NCBI GenBank assembly: GCA_016790575.1
Contig: JAEUOU010000028.1
Location: 1 to 64,000 of the forward strand
Length of the DNA: 64,000 nucleotides
Origin: Burkholderiaceae bacterium
GTDB taxonomy: Bacteria; Pseudomonadota; Gammaproteobacteria; Burkholderiales; Burkholderiaceae_C
Direction of reading: 5' to 3'
In this document: one piece after another, positions 45,540-56,011 of the stretch
Numbering within the stretch: position 1 is the stretch's first letter
Layout of the letters: each line of letters begins with the position of its first letter
The notes under the pieces: model-generated
What the model was told of the DNA's origin: nothing
Seen by the model: the letters and a program-made list of their open reading frames with translations, nothing else
The model's database searches: none
Position numbers and translations under genes: made by a program

Positions 45540-46496
45540 ATGACTTTGCCCCCCCACCGGGTCCCGGACGCAGAAGACCCCTCTCACCAGACCGCTGAGG
45601 TCGCGGATCAGCCGGTCAGCGTCCTGACTTTCAACGCCGTAGACCCCAGCGGGGCATCGGGACTGGGCGCCGATGTCCAGGCCATCGGTTCGGTCGGCTG
45701 CCACCCTTTGCCCGTCGTAACTGGCGCCTACACAAGGGATTCCGCCGAAATCCACGGCTTTGCGGCCTTTGACGACGAGTCGGTTTCGGAGCAGGCGCGG
45801 GCCGTCCTCGAAGACATCCCGGTCGGGGTCATCAAGGTGGGCTTTGCCGGCTCCCCGGCCATCCTCGGGCAGATCGCCGAGTTGTCCTCCGACTATCCGG
45901 ACGTACCACTTATCGCTTACATGCCGGACCTGTCGTGGTGGGACGAGACCCACATTGATTCCTACCAGGAGGCGTTTACAGACCTTCTCTTACCGCAAGC
46001 TTCGCTGTTGGTAGGAAACCACAGCACATTGCGCCGCTGGTTGCTGCCGGACTGGGAGAGTGACCAGAACCCCGGGCCACGCGATATCGCGCGCGCAGCC
46101 TCGGAGCACGGCACACCCTACGTCCTGGTGACCGGACAGACGCCAGCAACCGGGTCAATCGAGAATACGCTGGCCACGCCACAGTCGGTTCTGTTCACCC
46201 GGAAATTCGAGCGCTTTGAGGCCCGCTTTGTCGGCGCCGGAGAAACCTTGTCCGCGGCACTTGCAGCCTTGCTGGCCACAGGCAGCGACCTGAACACGGC
46301 GGTCGCCGAGGCTCTGGAGTATCTTGACGAGGCCCTCAACGCCGGCTTCCGCCCTGGCATGGGACGGTTCGTCCCGGACCGCTTGTTCTGGGCGCAGGGC
46401 GACGGCACAGACCCCTCCGATCCTGAGGGCACCGACCCCTCGTCCCCTCAACCTGGCGACATCTTCGATGACCCCTTCAATGAAACCCGACACTGA
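45540..46496 (+). CDS. ThiD-like kinase-family protein with an altered active site
   Basis: A protein of about 318 residues in the ribokinase/ThiD family. It reads [22 protein letters not shown] where ThiD has a DSGGGAGIQADL-type segment. The anion-hole motif is GAGET (Glu235), not the usual GAGD or the GTGC of E. coli ThiD. Phosphomethylpyrimidine kinase activity is therefore unsure. The C-terminal 25 residues are a low-complexity, Asp/Pro-rich tail. Starts at 45471 or 45540 both fit; the upstream part looks like G+C-rich spacer. It overlaps hemL by 17 bases, so co-translation is likely. Confidence 0.72.
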   Translation: MTLPPHRVPDAEDPSHQTAEVADQPVSVLTFNAVDPSGASGLGADVQAIGSVGCHPLPVVTGAYTRDSAEIHGFAAFDDESVSEQARAVLEDIPVGVIKVGFAGSPAILGQIAELSSDYPDVPLIAYMPDLSWWDETHIDSYQEAFTDLLLPQASLLVGNHSTLRRWLLPDWESDQNPGPRDIARAASEHGTPYVLVTGQTPATGSIENTLATPQSVLFTRKFERFEARFVGAGETLSAALAALLATGSDLNTAVAEALEYLDEALNAGFRPGMGRFVPDRLFWAQGDGTDPSDPEGTDPSSPQPGDIFDDPFNETRH

Positions 46497-47784
46497 CCGC
46501 AACATCGCCCTGTTCGACCGCGCCCGCCGCGTGATTCCCGGCGGCGTCAATTCACCCGTGCGCGCTTTCCGCGCCGTCGGCGGCACGCCGCGCTTTGTGC
46601 AGCGGGCCCAGGGTGCGTATTTCTGGGACGCCAACGGCCAACGCCACATCGACTACATCGGCTCCTGGGGCCCGATGATCTTGGGCCACGGCCATCCGGC
46701 GGTGCTGGAGGCGGTGCAGAAGGCCGCTGTCGACGGCTTTTCGTTTGGCGCGCCAACCGAGCGCGAGATCGAACTGGCCGAAGCCATCCTGGCGCTGGTG
46801 CCGTCGATGGACATGGTGCGGCTGGTCAGTTCGGGCACCGAAGCCGGCATGAGCGCGATCCGGCTGGCGCGTGGCGCCACCGGGCGCAGCAAGATCATCA
46901 AGTTCGAAGGCTGCTACCACGGCCATGCCGACGCCCTGCTGGTCAAGGCGGGCTCGGGCCTCGCCACCTTCGGCAACCCCACCAGCGCCGGGGTGCCGGC
47001 CGAGGTGGTGCAGCACACGCTGGTGCTCGAATACAACAACGTGGCCCAGCTCGAAGAGGCCTTCGCACTGCATGGCCAGGACCTGGCCTGCCTGATGATC
47101 GAGCCGATCGCCGGCAACATGAATTTCGTGCGCGCCAGCCTGCCGTTCATGCGCCGCTGCCGCGAGTTGTGCAGCCAGTACGGCGCGCTGCTGGTGTTCG
47201 ACGAGGTGATGACCGGCTGCCGGGTGGCGCTGGGTAGCGCGCAAAGCGTCTACGCCCGCGACATCCCCGGCTTCGAGCCCGACATGACGGTGCTGGGCAA
47301 GGTGATCGGCGGTGGCATGCCGCTGGCGGCTTTTGGCGGCAAACGCGCGGTGATGGAGCAGTTGGCGCCGCTGGGCCCGGTCTATCAGGCGGGCACCTTG
47401 TCGGGCAACCCGGTGGCCACGGCCTGCGGGCTGGCCACGCTGCGCGAGATCAGCCGCCCCGGTTTCTTCGAATCGCTCTCGGCCATGACGCGCCGCCTGG
47501 TCGACGGACTGGCTGGCGCAGCGCAGGAAACCGGCGTGCCGTTCTGCGCCGACAGCGAAGGCGGCATGTTCGGCTTTTTCCTGCTGCCCGAGTTGCCGCA
47601 GAACTACGCCCAGGTCATGAAGACCGATGGCACCCGCTTCAACACCCTGTTCCACGGCCTGCTGGACCGTGGCGTCTACATCGCTCCGGCCCTGTACGAA
47701 GCGGGCTTTGTGAGCGCGGCCCACACCGCAGCGGACATCGACGAGACGGTGTCGGCGGCACGTGATGTGTTCAGATTACTATAA
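46480..47784 (+). CDS. hemL: Glutamate-1-semialdehyde 2,1-aminomutase
   Basis: A 434-residue PLP enzyme making 5-aminolevulinate in the C5 haem pathway. The N-terminus [19 protein letters not shown] is diagnostic; [16 protein letters not shown] binds phosphate, and PLP Lys274 is in [17 protein letters not shown]. The ATG at 46480 lies inside the end of the ThiD-like gene. The stop is followed by dispersed repeat copy E and then a strong terminator. Confidence 0.95.
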   Translation: MKPDTDRNIALFDRARRVIPGGVNSPVRAFRAVGGTPRFVQRAQGAYFWDANGQRHIDYIGSWGPMILGHGHPAVLEAVQKAAVDGFSFGAPTEREIELAEAILALVPSMDMVRLVSSGTEAGMSAIRLARGATGRSKIIKFEGCYHGHADALLVKAGSGLATFGNPTSAGVPAEVVQHTLVLEYNNVAQLEEAFALHGQDLACLMIEPIAGNMNFVRASLPFMRRCRELCSQYGALLVFDEVMTGCRVALGSAQSVYARDIPGFEPDMTVLGKVIGGGMPLAAFGGKRAVMEQLAPLGPVYQAGTLSGNPVATACGLATLREISRPGFFESLSAMTRRLVDGLAGAAQETGVPFCADSEGGMFGFFLLPELPQNYAQVMKTDGTRFNTLFHGLLDRGVYIAPALYEAGFVSAAHTAADIDETVSAARDVFRLL

Positions 47785-47820
47785 TACCTATAGCAAACAA
47801 TGACCATTTGCCGATGGCTA
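47778..47820. repeat. Dispersed intergenic repeat, divergent copy E
   Basis: It begins inside the last hemL codons with the hairpin CTATA-ATACC-TATAG, then CAAACAATGACCATTTGCC. The second half is less like the consensus than other copies. Orientation relative to hemL is the common one. Confidence 0.6.
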
Positions 47821-47833
47821 TCGGCCGAAATCA

Positions 47834-47863
47834 TAAAAAAAGCGGCCGAGGCCGCTTTTTTTA
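47834..47863. terminator. Bidirectional rho-independent terminator
   Basis: A G+C-rich stem AGCGGCC-GA-GGCCGCT is flanked by A and T runs (AAAAAAAG…CTTTTTTT). It lies between convergent hemL and purH and can serve both. Confidence 0.92.
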
Positions 47864-47910
47864 TGCCCGGGCCGGCGTCGGCGGCCCCTGCCGGGTGGCA
47901 CGGCGCCGGA

Positions 47911-49527
47911 TCAGTGCCGGAAATGGCGCACGCCGCTGAACACCATCACCACGCCGCGCTCGTCGGCGGCGGCGATGACTTCCTGGTCGCGCATGGAGCC
48001 GCCGGGCTGGATCACACAGGTGGCGCCATGGTCGATCACCACGTCCAGGCCGTCCCGGAACGGGAAGAACGCGTCGCTCGCCACCGCCGTGCCCTGCAGC
48101 GACAGGTTCGCGTGGCCGGCCTTGATGCTGGCGATGCGGGCGGAATCGAGCCGGCTCATCTGCCCGGCGCCCACGCCCATGGTCATGCCGTCCTTGCAGA
48201 ACACGATGGCGTTGGACTTGACGTACTGCGCCACGGTCCAGGCGAACATCAGGTCGTCGAGCTGCTGCGCCGTGGGCTGCAGCTTCGTCACCACCTTCAG
48301 GTCAGCACGCTGCAGCACGTGGTTGTCGGCCGTCTGCAGCAGGATGCCGGAGCCGATGCGTTTCATGTCGATCGCGTTGCGGCCCTGGTCCCAGGCGGCC
48401 ACGCCCGAGCGGGAAGCGCCCAGCGGCGCGGGCAGGTCGATCTGCAGGATGCGCACATTGACCTTGCTCTTGAAGACTTCCAGCGCGCCGGCGGTGAAGC
48501 CCGGCGCCATCAGCACCTCCACGAACTGTTTTGAAATCTGCTGCGCCGCGGCCTCGTCCAGCTCGCAGTTCAGCGCGATGATGCCGCCGAAGGCGCTGGT
48601 CGGGTCGGTCTGGAAGGCCTTGCTGTACACCTCCAGCGCGTTGGCCCCGATGGCCACGCCACAGGGGTTGGCGTGCTTGACGATGACGCAGGCCGGCGTG
48701 TCGAAGCTCTTCACACACTCCCACGCCGCATCGGCGTCGGCGATGTTGTTGTAAGAGAGTTCCTTGCCCTGCAGCTGTTTCGCGGTGACCAGCGAGCCCG
48801 GCGCGGGATACAGATCCCGGTACAGCGCGGCACTCTGGTGGCTGTTTTCACCGTAGCGCAGGTCCTGCACCTTGACGAAGCGGCCGTTGCTCTGGCCGGG
48901 GAACAGGTCCAGCGTGGGCGCCTGGTCATCGGCCGGGGCGTCCTCGCCCACCTGCACGGCGGAGAGGTAGTCGCTGATGGCACCGTCGTACTGGCTGATG
49001 CGGTTGAACGCCGCCACCGACAGCGCAAACCGGGTCTTGCGGGACACCTGACCGTTGGCCTTGAGCTCCGCCATCACCGTGGCGTACTGCGACGCATCGG
49101 TCAGCACCGCCACGTCCTTCCAGTTCTTGGCGGCACTGCGCACCATGGCCGGGCCGCCGATGTCGATGTTCTCGATCGCGTCTTCCAGCGTGCAGCCGGG
49201 CTTGGCCACCGTGGCCTCGAACGGATACAGGTTCACCACCAGGAAGTCGATGGTGCCGATGCCGTGTTCGGCCAGCGCGGCCATGTGCGCCGGCACGTCC
49301 CGGCGCGCCAGCAGGCCGCCGTGCACGCGCGGATGCAGGGTCTTGACGCGGCCGTCGAGCATTTCGGGAAAGCCCGTCATCTCGGCCACCTCGGTCACCG
49401 GCAGGCCGTTGTCGGCCAGCAGTTTGGCGGTGCCGCCGGTGGACAGCAGCCGGATGCCCTGGGCATGCAGGGCCCGGGCGAGGTCGACGATGCCGGTCTT
49501 GTCGGATACGGAAAGGAGTGCGTTCAT
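47911..49527 (-). CDS. purH: Bifunctional AICAR formyltransferase/IMP cyclohydrolase
   Basis: A 538-residue enzyme for the last two purine steps. The N-terminal IMP cyclohydrolase part reads [17 protein letters not shown] and [11 protein letters not shown]. The C-terminal transformylase part has [16 protein letters not shown] and DAFFPFRDG. It lies 13 bp after fis in the dusB-fis-purH operon. Confidence 0.96.
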   Translation of the reverse strand: MNALLSVSDKTGIVDLARALHAQGIRLLSTGGTAKLLADNGLPVTEVAEMTGFPEMLDGRVKTLHPRVHGGLLARRDVPAHMAALAEHGIGTIDFLVVNLYPFEATVAKPGCTLEDAIENIDIGGPAMVRSAAKNWKDVAVLTDASQYATVMAELKANGQVSRKTRFALSVAAFNRISQYDGAISDYLSAVQVGEDAPADDQAPTLDLFPGQSNGRFVKVQDLRYGENSHQSAALYRDLYPAPGSLVTAKQLQGKELSYNNIADADAAWECVKSFDTPACVIVKHANPCGVAIGANALEVYSKAFQTDPTSAFGGIIALNCELDEAAAQQISKQFVEVLMAPGFTAGALEVFKSKVNVRILQIDLPAPLGASRSGVAAWDQGRNAIDMKRIGSGILLQTADNHVLQRADLKVVTKLQPTAQQLDDLMFAWTVAQYVKSNAIVFCKDGMTMGVGAGQMSRLDSARIASIKAGHANLSLQGTAVASDAFFPFRDGLDVVIDHGATCVIQPGGSMRDQEVIAAADERGVVMVFSGVRHFRH

Positions 49528-49540
49528 GGCGAAGGCCCGT

Positions 49541-49780
49541 TCAGGGCTTGAGGAGTTGGTGTTCGACGAGTTTCTTGCGCAGGGTGTTGCGGTTCAGGCC
49601 CAGCCACTCGGCCGCGCGCGACTGGTTCTGCTGCGCCTGCGCCATCACCACTTCCAGCAGCGGCTTTTCCACCAGACGCACCAGCATGTCGTACATGTCG
49701 CTCGGCGGCGTGCCGTCGAGATCTCGAAAGTAGGTTTCCAGGTTCGCACGAACGCATTCTTCAATGCCAGGCTGGGTCAT
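49541..49780 (-). CDS. fis: DNA-binding protein Fis
   Basis: A 79-residue Fis homologue, close to the betaproteobacterial length and shorter than the 98 residues of E. coli. The HTH is in [21 protein letters not shown] at the C-terminus. Fis bends DNA and controls growth-phase genes. Its start overlaps the dusB stop, the usual dusB-fis coupling. Confidence 0.94.
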   Translation of the reverse strand: MTQPGIEECVRANLETYFRDLDGTPPSDMYDMLVRLVEKPLLEVVMAQAQQNQSRAAEWLGLNRNTLRKKLVEHQLLKP

Positions 49781-50853
49781 GACGCATGTTCCACAGAGTT
49801 GTCAGCGGCCGCATCGGCAAGCCCGTCCGGACCCGGGGCCGGAAGGCGATCGAACCGGTCAGCCAGCTGATCGAAATAATCGGATACCGCCTGCCATTGG
49901 GCAGGCGCTTCGTCCACGGTGTTGATGTGTTGGCGAAGGACGTCGCCGCCGGGCCACTGCCGCACATACCAGCCGATATGCTTGCGGGCCGAGCGCACCC
50001 CGCTGTATTCGCCGTACAGACCGTAATGAGCCTGCAGGTGTGCCAGCAAAGCGCGGCGCACTTCCGCCACCAGGGGTGGTGCCAAGGTTTCACCGGTGTC
50101 CAGGTAATGGGCGATTTCCCGAAAAATCCAGGGCGCGCCCTGCGCCGCACGGCCAATCATCAGCGCATCAGCGCCAGTCGCGGCCAAAACCGCACGCGCC
50201 TTGGCCGGGCTGGTAATGTCCCCGTTGGCTACCACCGGTACCGTCACTGCCGCCTTGACGGCCGCGATGGTCTCGTATTCCGCCGCGCCACGGTAGCCTT
50301 GCTCGCGCGTGCGGCCGTGAACGGTGATCATGGCTACGCCGGCCGACTCAGCCGCGCGGGCCAGCGTGACCGCATTGCGGCTCGCGTCGCACCAGCCGGT
50401 GCGCATCTTCAGCGTTACCGGCACCTTGCGGGGCGCACACACAGCGACCACCGCGTCGACAATGGACAAGGCCAGCGCCTGGTCACGCATCAGCGCCGAG
50501 CCGGCCCATTTGTTGCAGACCTTCTTGGCCGGGCAGCCCATGTTGATGTCGATGATCTGGGCGCCACGGTCGATGTTATAGGCAGCAGCCTCGGCCATCA
50601 TCGGCGGGTCCGTGCCGGCAATCTGCACGGCAATCGGCCCGGGCTCGCCGGTGTGGTCCGCCCGACGCGAGGTTTTGAGGGTGTGCCAGAGATCCGGCCG
50701 TGAGGTCACCATTTCACTGACCGCATAGCCCGCCCCGAACTGTCGACACAATTGCCGGAACGGCCGGTCGGTCACTCCCGCCATCGGGGCGACAAACAGG
50801 CGATTGGGCACGGCGTATTGACCAATCGAGAGGCAAGCGGGATTGTGCGGCAT
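49777..50853 (-). CDS. dusB: tRNA-dihydrouridine synthase B
   Basis: A 358-residue FMN enzyme reducing uridine to dihydrouridine in the tRNA D-loop. It has APMAGVTDRPFRQL at the N-terminus, the catalytic cysteine in NMGCPAKKVCNK, KMRTGW, TVHGRTREQGY and VVANGDI. The last 25 residues are an Ala/Pro-rich extension. It is the first gene of dusB-fis-purH. Confidence 0.95.
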   Translation of the reverse strand: MPHNPACLSIGQYAVPNRLFVAPMAGVTDRPFRQLCRQFGAGYAVSEMVTSRPDLWHTLKTSRRADHTGEPGPIAVQIAGTDPPMMAEAAAYNIDRGAQIIDINMGCPAKKVCNKWAGSALMRDQALALSIVDAVVAVCAPRKVPVTLKMRTGWCDASRNAVTLARAAESAGVAMITVHGRTREQGYRGAAEYETIAAVKAAVTVPVVANGDITSPAKARAVLAATGADALMIGRAAQGAPWIFREIAHYLDTGETLAPPLVAEVRRALLAHLQAHYGLYGEYSGVRSARKHIGWYVRQWPGGDVLRQHINTVDEAPAQWQAVSDYFDQLADRFDRLPAPGPDGLADAAADNSVEHAS

Positions 50854-50907
50854 GGGGTCCGGAGGCGGGGAGCGGGATTGTACCTGCCTAAAATTTCAGC
50901 AGGCGCA

Positions 50908-51423
50908 ATGACCACCGGGCTGACTACACTCGCGGCTGTTATGGAAGCCTGGATCAGTTCCCTGCTCGCTGCGCTGGCGCTGCCCGAATTCGGGCTGAGC
51001 ACCGTTTTTGTGATCGCCTTCGTCTCCGCCACGCTGTTGCCCATGGGTTCCGAGCCCGCCGTTTTTGGCCTGGTGAAGCTCAATCCCGATCTGTTCTGGC
51101 CGGCCATTGCGGTCGCCACCATCGGCAACACGCTGGGCGGCGCAGTGAGCTGGTGGATGGGCTGGGGAACACACCGGATGGTCGATCGATACCGCCACTC
51201 CAGCACGCATGTGCGGGCGCTGGGATGGCTGGAGAAACTTGGCCCGAAAGCCTGCCTGCTGTCGTGGTTGCCCGCTGTCGGCGACCCATTGTGTGCCGTC
51301 GCCGGCTGGCTGCGCCTGCCGTTCTGGCCCTGCGTTCTCTACATGGCGATCGGCAAGTTCGGCCGCTACCTGGTCATGACGGCCGCGTTGCTGTGGCTCA
51401 TACCCGGCCAATGGACTGGCTGA
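50908..51423 (+). CDS. yqaA: YqaA-family inner-membrane protein (VTT/DedA-like)
   Basis: A membrane protein of about 171 residues with three to four hydrophobic segments. The signature GNTLGGAVSWWMGWG and LGPKACLLSWLPAVGDPLCAVAGWLRL are typical of the YqaA/DedA-like VTT fold, implicated in lipid scrambling or membrane homeostasis. The start may be 50908 (AGCAGG upstream) or 50941 (MEAWISS). It is divergent from dusB and followed by repeat F. Confidence 0.85.
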   Translation: MTTGLTTLAAVMEAWISSLLAALALPEFGLSTVFVIAFVSATLLPMGSEPAVFGLVKLNPDLFWPAIAVATIGNTLGGAVSWWMGWGTHRMVDRYRHSSTHVRALGWLEKLGPKACLLSWLPAVGDPLCAVAGWLRLPFWPCVLYMAIGKFGRYLVMTAALLWLIPGQWTG

Positions 51424-51425
51424 TC

Positions 51426-51466
51426 GCTATTTTTATTATAGCTAAAAACGACCTTTTCACGCTGGG
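51426..51466. repeat. Dispersed intergenic repeat, copy F
   Basis: The hairpin GCTAT-TTTTATT-ATAGC (51426-51442) follows the yqaA stop by two bases, then TAAAAACGACCTTTTC and ACGCTGGGA. It lies between convergent yqaA and ychF. Its A+T-rich stem could act as a terminator. Confidence 0.75.
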
Positions 51467-51508
51467 AATAGGTCAAAAAGCCGCCAAATCCGTCGCCGCG
51501 CTGCCGTG

Positions 51509-52603
51509 TCAGACGTTGAACAGGAAATTCATCACGTCGCCGTCCTTGACGACGTATTCTTTCCCCTCGCTGCGCATCTTCCCTGCATCCTTGGCCGCTT
51601 GCTCGCCGCCACAGGCAACATAGTCGTCATAGGCGATGGTCTGCGCGCGGATGAAGCCGCGCTCGAAATCGCCGTGGATCACGCCTGCGGCCTGCGGCGC
51701 GGTGTCGCCGATGTGGATGGTCCAGGCGCGCACTTCCTTGACGCCGGCAGTGAAGTAGGTCTGCAATCCCAGCAGCTTGAAGCCGGCGCGGATCAGGCGG
51801 TTCAGGCCCGGCTCGGTCTGGCCCATCTCTTCGAGGAACAGAGCGCGGTCTTCGTCGCTCATGTCGGCCATGTCGGCTTCCATCTTGGCGCAGATGGCCA
51901 CCACCGGGGCGTTCTGCGATGCGGCGTATTCCTTCAGCCGGTCCAGATAAGGATTGTTTTCAAAACCCGTCTCACTGACGTTGCCGACGAACATGGCGGA
52001 CTTGGCGGTAATCAGGCACAACGGCTTGAGCAACAGTTGCTCTTCCTTGCTCAGTGCCAGTGTGCGTGCCGGTTTTCCCTGGTCCAGCACGGCCTGCACT
52101 TTGGTCAGCACCTGCACCAGCTTGGCCGCCTCCTTGTCATTGCCCGACCTGGCCGCCTTGGTGTAGCGATGCAGGCTCTTTTCCACGGTGCCCAGGTCAG
52201 CCAGGCACAGTTCGGTCTGAATCACTTCAATGTCGGCAATGGGGTCTACGCGGCCGGCGACATGGATCACGTTGTCATCTTCAAAGCAACGCACCACATT
52301 GACGATGGCATCGGTCTCCCGAATGTGGGCCAGGAACTGGTTGCCCAGGCCTTCACCCTGACTGGCTCCGGCCACAAGGCCGGCAATGTCGACAAACTCG
52401 ACGATGGCCGGGACCACCCGCTCGGGTTTGACAATCTTTGCCAGCTCGGTCAGGCGGGGATCGGGCACCTCCACCACACCGACATTGGGCTCAATGGTGC
52501 AAAACGGGTAGTTTTCAGCCGCAATACCGGCTTTGGTCAGGGCATTGAACAGGGTGGACTTGCCCACGTTGGGCAGTCCCACGATGCCACATTTGAGGCT
52601 CAT
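51509..52603 (-). CDS. ychF: YchF, ribosome-associated Obg-like GTPase/ATPase
   Basis: A 364-residue P-loop protein, G1 motif GLPNVGKST (residues 9-17), [17 protein letters not shown] as G3 and a C-terminal TGS-like domain ending in VMNFLFNV. In E. coli YchF prefers ATP and affects translation and oxidative stress. It stands alone between yqaA and the MOSC gene. Confidence 0.96.
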   Translation of the reverse strand: MSLKCGIVGLPNVGKSTLFNALTKAGIAAENYPFCTIEPNVGVVEVPDPRLTELAKIVKPERVVPAIVEFVDIAGLVAGASQGEGLGNQFLAHIRETDAIVNVVRCFEDDNVIHVAGRVDPIADIEVIQTELCLADLGTVEKSLHRYTKAARSGNDKEAAKLVQVLTKVQAVLDQGKPARTLALSKEEQLLLKPLCLITAKSAMFVGNVSETGFENNPYLDRLKEYAASQNAPVVAICAKMEADMADMSDEDRALFLEEMGQTEPGLNRLIRAGFKLLGLQTYFTAGVKEVRAWTIHIGDTAPQAAGVIHGDFERGFIRAQTIAYDDYVACGGEQAAKDAGKMRSEGKEYVVKDGDVMNFLFNV

Positions 52604-52651
52604 GAAGGCGCTTTCGGACGGTCTGCAAAGCCTGCGATTCTACGAGCGGCC

Positions 52652-53548
52652 TCAATCGAAGCGCCAGGTCGCACTGCCGGGCAGCCCCTTTTGCAGTCGC
52701 ACCCCGTCGCCCTCCAGCACGATGGCGTTCATGCCAAACGTCAGCGCCCCATCCAGCCGCGGGTCGGCGCGATAGGTGGCCAGCGTGTCGCCCACGGCGG
52801 TCGAACGCTCGGCCGTAGACGGGTCAATATCCGGAATCGGGCACCGCGCGCACGGTTTCACCAACCGGAGGGTGACGGGTCCGTCAGCGCCAGACAGGCG
52901 TACATCGCGGATGAAGTCCTCCTCGTGAGCCTGCACACCCGACAGCACCAGATTGGGTCGAAACCGCTCCAGGCCAACCGCGGCATGCCCGCGTGCGGTC
53001 AGCCGCATGTTGAGTGAATCGAGCGAGGCCTGCGAGACAACCAGCAGCGGATATCCGTCCGAGAACTGGTTGGGCGCTTCCAGGCCAGCCGTCCACCGGA
53101 ACTGCGACAGCCGCCGGTGCTCAGGATCGAAGCGAACCAGCCGCAGGCGGTGCCCGAGGAAGTCCGAAAACCATTGCGCCGCGACATTGCCCATGTCAAA
53201 AGCGGGCACGCTGTCGTCCCAGACTTGAACCCGCACCGGTTTTTCGACCGCGTTGATGGCCAGATGCAAAGCGAGCATGCCCGGAGCACGCAAGACCAGT
53301 TCCTCGCTGCGAATCTGGCACCGGATCAGCGCCATCCGCGGCAACTGACGCTGCGAAACAAAGTCGCCCCGCTGGTCGACCGCCATCCAGGCCCGGTCCA
53401 GGTCCAACCCGGCTTCCGTCAGTTCCACCGCATCCAGTTCAACGCCGGCGCATGATTTGACCGGGTAAGCAAACAGCCGTGCCAGCGTGACGGCGGTGCC
53501 GGGCTCCTGACGGGCTTCGTCCGGGGTATGGGGTGGGGTTTCCTGCAT
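52652..53548 (-). CDS. MOSC-domain protein (YcbX-like, no ferredoxin domain)
   Basis: A 298-residue protein: an N-terminal beta-barrel domain (LFAYPVKSCAGVELD…GLDLDRAWMAVD) and a C-terminal MOSC domain with the molybdenum-ligand cysteine in LVKPCARCPIPDID. YcbX proteins bind molybdenum cofactor and reduce N-hydroxylated bases; the E. coli form also has a ferredoxin domain, absent here. Its electron donor is therefore a separate protein. Confidence 0.85.
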   Translation of the reverse strand: MQETPPHTPDEARQEPGTAVTLARLFAYPVKSCAGVELDAVELTEAGLDLDRAWMAVDQRGDFVSQRQLPRMALIRCQIRSEELVLRAPGMLALHLAINAVEKPVRVQVWDDSVPAFDMGNVAAQWFSDFLGHRLRLVRFDPEHRRLSQFRWTAGLEAPNQFSDGYPLLVVSQASLDSLNMRLTARGHAAVGLERFRPNLVLSGVQAHEEDFIRDVRLSGADGPVTLRLVKPCARCPIPDIDPSTAERSTAVGDTLATYRADPRLDGALTFGMNAIVLEGDGVRLQKGLPGSATWRFD

Positions 53549-53622
53549 CGTCGCTTGTCCAGTCTGGTGGGGGCTTGCCCCGACAAAAACCTCATTTTGA
53601 CCGCCCTTCTAGAATCGGCAGC

Positions 53623-54747
53623 ATGAAATCCACCGACATCTGTATTCGCGGGGCGGGCATCGTTGGCCGCGCCCTCGCGCTGCTGCTGTCGCGCGAGCGC
53701 CTGCGGGTGGCGCTGGTGGAGCGCCCTGTTTCACCAGCCGGCGAGGCAACAGCCCGTGCCGATGTCCGGGCGTACGCCCTCAACGGCACGTCACGCGCGC
53801 TGCTCGAGTCGCTGCGCTGCTGGCCGGACCTGGCGGCAGCCACGCCGGTGCTCCGCATGGAGGTGCAAGGAGACCGGGGCGGCGCACTGGCGTTCGGCGC
53901 CGCCGAACAACAGGTGGAGGCGCTGGGCTGGATCGTCGACGTGCCAGCCCTGGAACGCCGCCTGGATGACGCGATTGACTACCAGCCCCTCATCGAGCGG
54001 GTCACCACATCGACGCCCGCCCGGCTGAGTGTGGTCTGCGAAGGCCGGGCCAGTGAGACCCGACTGGCCCTGGGGGTGGACTACGTGACCACGGCCTATC
54101 CGCACACCGCCATTGCCACGCGGCTGCATGGATCGGTTCCCCATGGCGGCGTGGCCCGGCAATGGTTTTCCTGTGGCGAAATACTGGCTTTTTTGCCGCT
54201 GGACGGGCCGCAGGGGAACTCTGTCGCCGTTGTCTGGTCTGTCGAGCATGCGCGAGTGCCCAGGCTTGTGGCGCTGTCGCCTGAGGAATTCGCAAAGGAA
54301 CTGGAAATTGCCAGCCACCAATCCATGGGGAGCCTGACATTAAGCGCCGATCGTGTGGCCTGGCCTTTGCAACGGTCGATGGCGTCGCGGTGGATCGGGC
54401 AGACCGACGGCCGCAGTTGGGCACTGGCGGGCGATGCCGCGCACGCAATGCATCCCCTGGCTGGTCAGGGCCTGAATGTCGGGCTGGCCGACGCGGCGGA
54501 GTTGGCCCGAGTGCTTGGTGGTCGCGAATACTGGCGCGAACCGGGCGACCTACGCCTGTTGCGCCGCTACGAGCGGGCGCGCCAAGGCGCGGTCATGACG
54601 ATGACAACAACCACCGATATCTTGCAACAACTCTTCGCCCGCGAGGGTGCCGTCTGGGAGGGTCTGCGCAACTGGGGCCTGACCGGCGTCGATCAGTTGG
54701 CACCGCTCAAAGGCTGGCTGGCCCGGCAGGCCATGGGGCCACGCTGA
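53623..54747 (+). CDS. UbiH/UbiF-family FAD monooxygenase (ubiquinone synthesis)
   Basis: A 374-residue flavin hydroxylase with the dinucleotide motif IRGAGIVGRALALLL (about 8-22) and the second FAD motif GDAAHAMHPLAGQGLNVGLADAAEL. The family hydroxylates the ring of ubiquinone precursors. Which position is modified cannot be read from sequence. The ATG at 53623 was chosen as the fold starts there. It is divergent from the MOSC gene and followed by dsbC. Confidence 0.85.
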   Translation: MKSTDICIRGAGIVGRALALLLSRERLRVALVERPVSPAGEATARADVRAYALNGTSRALLESLRCWPDLAAATPVLRMEVQGDRGGALAFGAAEQQVEALGWIVDVPALERRLDDAIDYQPLIERVTTSTPARLSVVCEGRASETRLALGVDYVTTAYPHTAIATRLHGSVPHGGVARQWFSCGEILAFLPLDGPQGNSVAVVWSVEHARVPRLVALSPEEFAKELEIASHQSMGSLTLSADRVAWPLQRSMASRWIGQTDGRSWALAGDAAHAMHPLAGQGLNVGLADAAELARVLGGREYWREPGDLRLLRRYERARQGAVMTMTTTTDILQQLFAREGAVWEGLRNWGLTGVDQLAPLKGWLARQAMGPR

Positions 54748-54817
54748 CACACATCTGCGGCGCGGCATTGCGCCCTCAATCCTCACACCCTTCCTTCTGA
54801 CACCGAGAAAGTCTGCC

Positions 54818-55522
54818 GTGAAATCGTTCCTCACCTTTGTCGCTGCCGCTGTCGTGGCGCTTTCGGCCCAAGCCTTCGACATGGCGATCCGAAAGAACCT
54901 TGCCGAGCGGCTTCCCAACCTGCCCAAGATTGATGAAGTGAACAGGACCGCCATGCCGGGTCTGTTTGAAGTCCGCGTCAACGGCACCGAAATTCTCTAC
55001 ACCGACGCCGAGGCCAACTTCCTGATCCAGGGCAGCCTGATCGATACCAAGGCCAAGCGCAACCTGACTGAAGAGCGCATCGACAAGCTCACGGCCATCG
55101 ATTTCGCCTCGTTGCCGGTCAAAGACGCTTTTACTGTCGTGCGGGGCAACGGCAAGCGGAAACTGGCTGTTTTCGAAGACCCCAACTGCGGCTACTGCAA
55201 ACGCTTCGAACGGGACCTGCAAAAAGTCGACAACGTGACCATCCACATGTTTCTGTATCCCATTCTCGGAGCCGGCTCGACCGAGCGATCACGCAACATC
55301 TGGTGCGCAAAGGACCGGGCCAAGGCCTGGAACGACTGGATGCTCAAGGACGTGGATCCCGCAAGCGCCACCTGTGACACCGCCGCCCTGACGCGTAACG
55401 TCGAACTCGGTCGCAAGTACAAGATTACCGGCACGCCCACCCTGATCTTTGCCGATGGATCACGCGTTCCGGGCGCCATCAACGCGCAGCAGATCGAAAA
55501 ATTCCTCAGCGACGGCAAATAG
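54818..55522 (+). CDS. dsbC: DsbC-type thiol:disulfide interchange protein
   Basis: A 234-residue periplasmic protein with a short signal peptide (…FVAAAVVALSAQA), an N-terminal dimerisation domain and a thioredoxin-fold catalytic domain with CGYC and cis-Pro TGTPTLIF. It isomerises wrong disulfides. A second cysteine pair (IWCAK, ATCDT) matches DsbC. Translation begins with GTG at 54818; no ATG precedes the signal peptide. Confidence 0.9.
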   Translation: MKSFLTFVAAAVVALSAQAFDMAIRKNLAERLPNLPKIDEVNRTAMPGLFEVRVNGTEILYTDAEANFLIQGSLIDTKAKRNLTEERIDKLTAIDFASLPVKDAFTVVRGNGKRKLAVFEDPNCGYCKRFERDLQKVDNVTIHMFLYPILGAGSTERSRNIWCAKDRAKAWNDWMLKDVDPASATCDTAALTRNVELGRKYKITGTPTLIFADGSRVPGAINAQQIEKFLSDGK

Positions 55523-55545
55523 GCGCCGCCAAGGTTTTCTGCCCC

Positions 55546-55989
55546 GTGGACCACAGCGGCATCCATCGCCTGATCAACGCCCTGGGTTACGCAGGGCTGG
55601 TGCCTTTTGTGGTCTTGGCCGCCCTGCTGTGGCTGGTCACACCGGATTTGCACCCCTTTGTTGCGTTGGCACTTGCGACCTATGGCGCCGTGGTGCTGTC
55701 GTTTCTGGGCGGTATCCATTGGGGCATCGGGCTGCGCTACGCCGCCTTGCAGGAGTCCGGATACCGGCTGCATCTGGTGTGGGGGGCTGTGATCGCGCCC
55801 CTGGCGTGGCTAACCATCCTGATGCCGGCTTTCGCGGGGCTGCCGCTGCTGGGCCTGCTGGCACTTGCCTGCTATGGCGTTGACCGTTGGACATGGCCGC
55901 AAGCCGGGCTGGCACACTGGTTGCCGCTTCGATTTCGGTTGACCCTGGTTGCGACCCTCAGTTGTCTGATCGGCGCAGCCGGAACCTGA
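55546..55989 (+). CDS. Small membrane protein, DUF3429 family
   Basis: A 147-residue protein with four hydrophobic segments. The stretch GGIHWGIGLRY is what I associate with DUF3429 proteins. No function is known. It starts with GTG 24 bp after dsbC and ends 22 bp before the M61 peptidase gene, so it is probably co-transcribed with them. Confidence 0.7.
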   Translation: MDHSGIHRLINALGYAGLVPFVVLAALLWLVTPDLHPFVALALATYGAVVLSFLGGIHWGIGLRYAALQESGYRLHLVWGAVIAPLAWLTILMPAFAGLPLLGLLALACYGVDRWTWPQAGLAHWLPLRFRLTLVATLSCLIGAAGT

Positions 55990-56011
55990 CACCACGGGCC
56001 AGGGCCCGAAC

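Noticed and set aside
51506-53017. A 503-codon plus-strand open frame
   Set aside because: It spans ychF and part of the MOSC gene on the opposite strand, both with strong family motifs.
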